Assembly: GCA_025330725.1 (NCBI GenBank)
Contig: JAIWND010000007.1
Coordinates: 744,001-808,000, forward strand
Length of the DNA stretch: 64,000 nucleotides
Direction of reading: 5' to 3'
Source: Chlamydoabsidia padenii
Lineage: Eukaryota; Mucoromycota; Mucoromycetes; Mucorales; Cunninghamellaceae
Shown here: piece by piece, positions 61,929-64,000 of the stretch
How the letters are laid out: the number at the start of each line of letters is the position of its first letter
How positions within the stretch are numbered: position 1 is the first letter of the stretch
Notes under the pieces: model-generated
Database searches by the model: none
What the model was told of the DNA's origin: nothing
Seen by the model: only the letters and a program-made list of their open reading frames with translations
Made by a program: the position numbers and the translations under genes

Positions 61929-63808
61929 ATGAGCAGTCAAGTCTCAGCATCCAAAGCCAAACGTCTAGCCGCTAAGGCTGCTCGTGAAGCCAAGTCTGGT
62001 AAAAGCAGCACCAAGTCATCCGCCAAAAACACCCCTATTCCTTCCGGCAACAATTCTACTGAAGAACTCGATATGGGTAACCTCAACCTCAAGGTGGATC
62101 GTACAGCAACTGGTGTGTACAGCTCTCAAGAACGAAGCCGGGATATCAAAATCGAATCATACTCTCTCAACTACTTTGGTCGTGTGTTGATTGAAAATGC
62201 CAGTATCGAACTCAATTTTGGTCGTCGTTATGGTTTGGTGGGTTCCAATGGATCTGGTAAATCTACCTTTTTACACTCTATCGCTGAAAAGGATATTGAA
62301 ATCCCTGATCACATTGATGTAAGTACACTAGTAATAGGAAATGGAAGAAGAAGAAAATGGAACACTAACTGATTCTTGTATTGTAGACTTACCTTTTGAA
62401 TCAAGAAGCTGAACCCTCTGATATGGATGCTGTTGCCTGTGTCATCTCTTCTGCTCAAAAAGAAGTTGCTCGTTTGGAAAAACAAGTGGAAGATTTGTTG
62501 GGTGAAGAAGATGGTGCGGATAACCCATTGTTGGACGATATCTATGAACGTATTGAAAGTATGGATCCTGCTACCTTTGAAGTGCGTGCCTGTACTCTCT
62601 TATCTGGTCTTGGTTTCAGCACTCTACAAATGAAAAAGGCTACTAAGGACATGTCTGGTGGTTGGCGTATGCGTGTGGCCCTTGCTCGTGCCTTGTTTAT
62701 TAAGCCTACCTTGTTGCTCCTGGATGAACCTACTAACCATTTGGATTTGGAAGCGTGTGTGTGGTTGGAAGAATACCTCAAGACCTATGATCGTATCCTC
62801 GTGGTAGTGTCTCACTCTCAAGATTTCTTGAACGGTGTCTGTACCAACATGATGCATCTCACTCCCAAGCGTAAATTGGTGTACTATGGTGGTAACTATG
62901 ATACCTTTGTCAAGACCAAGCAAGAAAACGAAGTCAACCAAGCCAAGGCCTATGCTAAACAACAAGAAGAAATTGCTCACATCAAGAAATTCATTGCCTC
63001 GGCTGGTACTTATGCAAACTTGGTCCGTCAAGCCAAATCCAAGCAAAAGATTATCGACAAGATGGAAGCGGCTGGTTTAATCGAAAAGGTGGAAAACGAA
63101 ATCCAATTCAAATTCAACTTTACCAATGTCCAAAAGTTACCTCCTCCTGTGCTTGCCTTCCAAGAAGTGTCCTTCTCTTACAGTGGTGATATGAAGAAGT
63201 TGTTATACAAGGATGTCGAATTGGGTGTGGATATGGATTCTCGTGTGGCTTTGGTCGGTCCTAATGGTGCTGGTAAATCCACCTTGTTGAAATTGATGAG
63301 TGGTGAATTGGCCCCTACCAATGGTCGTGTCCAACGTCATACCTCTTTGAAACTCGGCAAATACTCTCAACATTCAAACGATCAACTAGACATGGATCTC
63401 TCTCCTATTGATTATATGCGTAAACAATTCCCTAACGAAGGATCGGATGTTGAATTCTGGCGCAAGAACCTTGGTCGATATGGTCTTACTGGATCTCATC
63501 AAACCTCTCCTATCAGTCACTTGTCAGATGGGTTGAAATCTCGATTGGTGTTTGCTGAATTGGCGATGGCTCGACCTCATATTATCTTGTTGGATGAACC
63601 TACTAACCATTTGGATATGGAATCTATTGATTCGTTGGCTGATGCTATCAAGGCATTCTCTGGTGGTGTGGTTTTGGTCTCTCACGATTTCCGTCTTATT
63701 TCTCAAGTCGCCGAACAAATCTGGAGTTGTAACAATGGTCACGTCGAACCTTTCCAAGGATCAATTGCCGAATACAAGGAATCCTTACGAAAGAACGTCA
63801 AGTTGTAA
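61929..63808 (+). CDS. ARB1: ABCF ATPase ARB1 (ABCF2), ribosome biogenesis factor
   Basis: Two exons (61929-62318, 62387-63808) give 603 residues. The protein is a soluble twin-ATPase of the ABCF2/Arb1 type without membrane segments; in yeast Arb1 is needed for 40S and 60S ribosome assembly and transport. The N-terminus is Lys/Ala/Ser rich. The first cassette has Walker A GSNGSGKST (105-113), signature MSGGWRMR and Walker B LLLLDEPTNHLD. The linker helices (YAKQQEEIAHIKKFIASAGT) follow, then the second cassette with GPNGAGKST, LSDGLKSR and IILLDEPTNHLD. DFLNGVCTNMMHL and LVSHDFRLISQVAEQIW are ABCF2-typical. Codon use is strongly biased, as expected for a highly expressed gene. Confidence 0.96.
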
Positions 63809-63983
63809 TCATTTTATCTCTTTTTTTTTATTTTTATATTCTTATTACTAGATCTAGATCTTTTAATTGTTATTATTCTTATACATACATACAAATACAG
63901 CCTTCCCTTTTTACCATCCATCTCATTTAGTGATAGACCCCATATATAATCAATGTTTTTTTTTTTTTAAACATTGATACACC

Positions 63984-63989
63984 AATAAA
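63984..63989 (+). terminator. AATAAA polyadenylation signal of ARB1
   Basis: AATAAA about 175 bp after the ARB1 stop, beyond a T/A-rich stretch. Plausible poly(A) signal. Confidence 0.45.
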
Positions 63990-64000
63990 CTATCTTTTGC

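Overview
This is a 64 kb nuclear DNA window from a filamentous fungus, most likely an early-diverging Mucoromycota species (probably Mucorales). The grounds are an A/T-rich genome with many short introns (I modelled about 106, mostly 50-130 bp), fungal-only families (PCL/Pho80-type cyclins, a DUF1752 protein, an UPF0658 Golgi protein, HOM2, an Atg18-type PROPPIN), and a kinesin-4, E2F-like promoter motifs and an animal-like gene structure in places (RPS24 with an ATG-only first exon). The species cannot be fixed from the sequence alone. All exon joins given here were checked by reading phase; none has transcript support.

Layout. 1-5.2 kb: serine palmitoyltransferase subunit LCB1 (5' end cut off), a PH-domain protein and an MFS monocarboxylate-type transporter. 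5.8-11.8 kb: a Pho80-like cyclin, a DUF1752 protein and a peptide:N-glycanase fused to an L-type lectin domain. 12.1-18.0 kb: one large kinesin-4 gene. 18-26 kb: decayed, repeat-rich DNA with an interrupted unknown gene, an intact seven-TM gene and F-box pseudogene pieces. 27.3-33.4 kb: a compact housekeeping block (SNF12/BAF60, YIP1, a Tls1/HCA59-type splicing factor, the BAR protein RVS161). 33.4-36.6 kb: decayed gene fragments and a transposon-like element. 36.7-40.7 kb: a coiled-coil protein and a four-finger C2H2 factor. 40.7-45.6 kb: a long gene-poor stretch, a small TPR-like protein and a broken gene. 45.9-48.8 kb: a second cyclin and the Golgi protein. 50.1-54.4 kb: an aspartic protease, ribosomal protein eS24 and HOM2. 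55.9-63.8 kb: a Yap-like bZIP factor, an Atg18-family PROPPIN, a coiled-coil/SH3BGR protein and the ABCF ATPase ARB1.

Two features run across the whole window. First, a short motif close to GCGGGATTTGAAAAT (either strand, often beside a long A or T run) occurs more than thirty times in promoters, introns and decayed DNA. It resembles a joined E2F site and CHR (TTTGAA) site, but also the inner part of transposon ends. Second, three terminal-inverted-repeat elements (about 26.1-27.0, 35.8-36.6 and 49.4-49.9 kb) carry related tandem subrepeats of about 230-240 bp, each ending in a version of the same motif. One has long inverted ends and a near-perfect 9-bp target duplication, as Mutator-like elements do.

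Most genes are ordinary housekeeping genes with no operon-like link. The most unusual gene is the PNGase-lectin fusion, which joins a cytosolic deglycosylase with an intact Cys-His-Asp triad to a sugar-binding-type fold.
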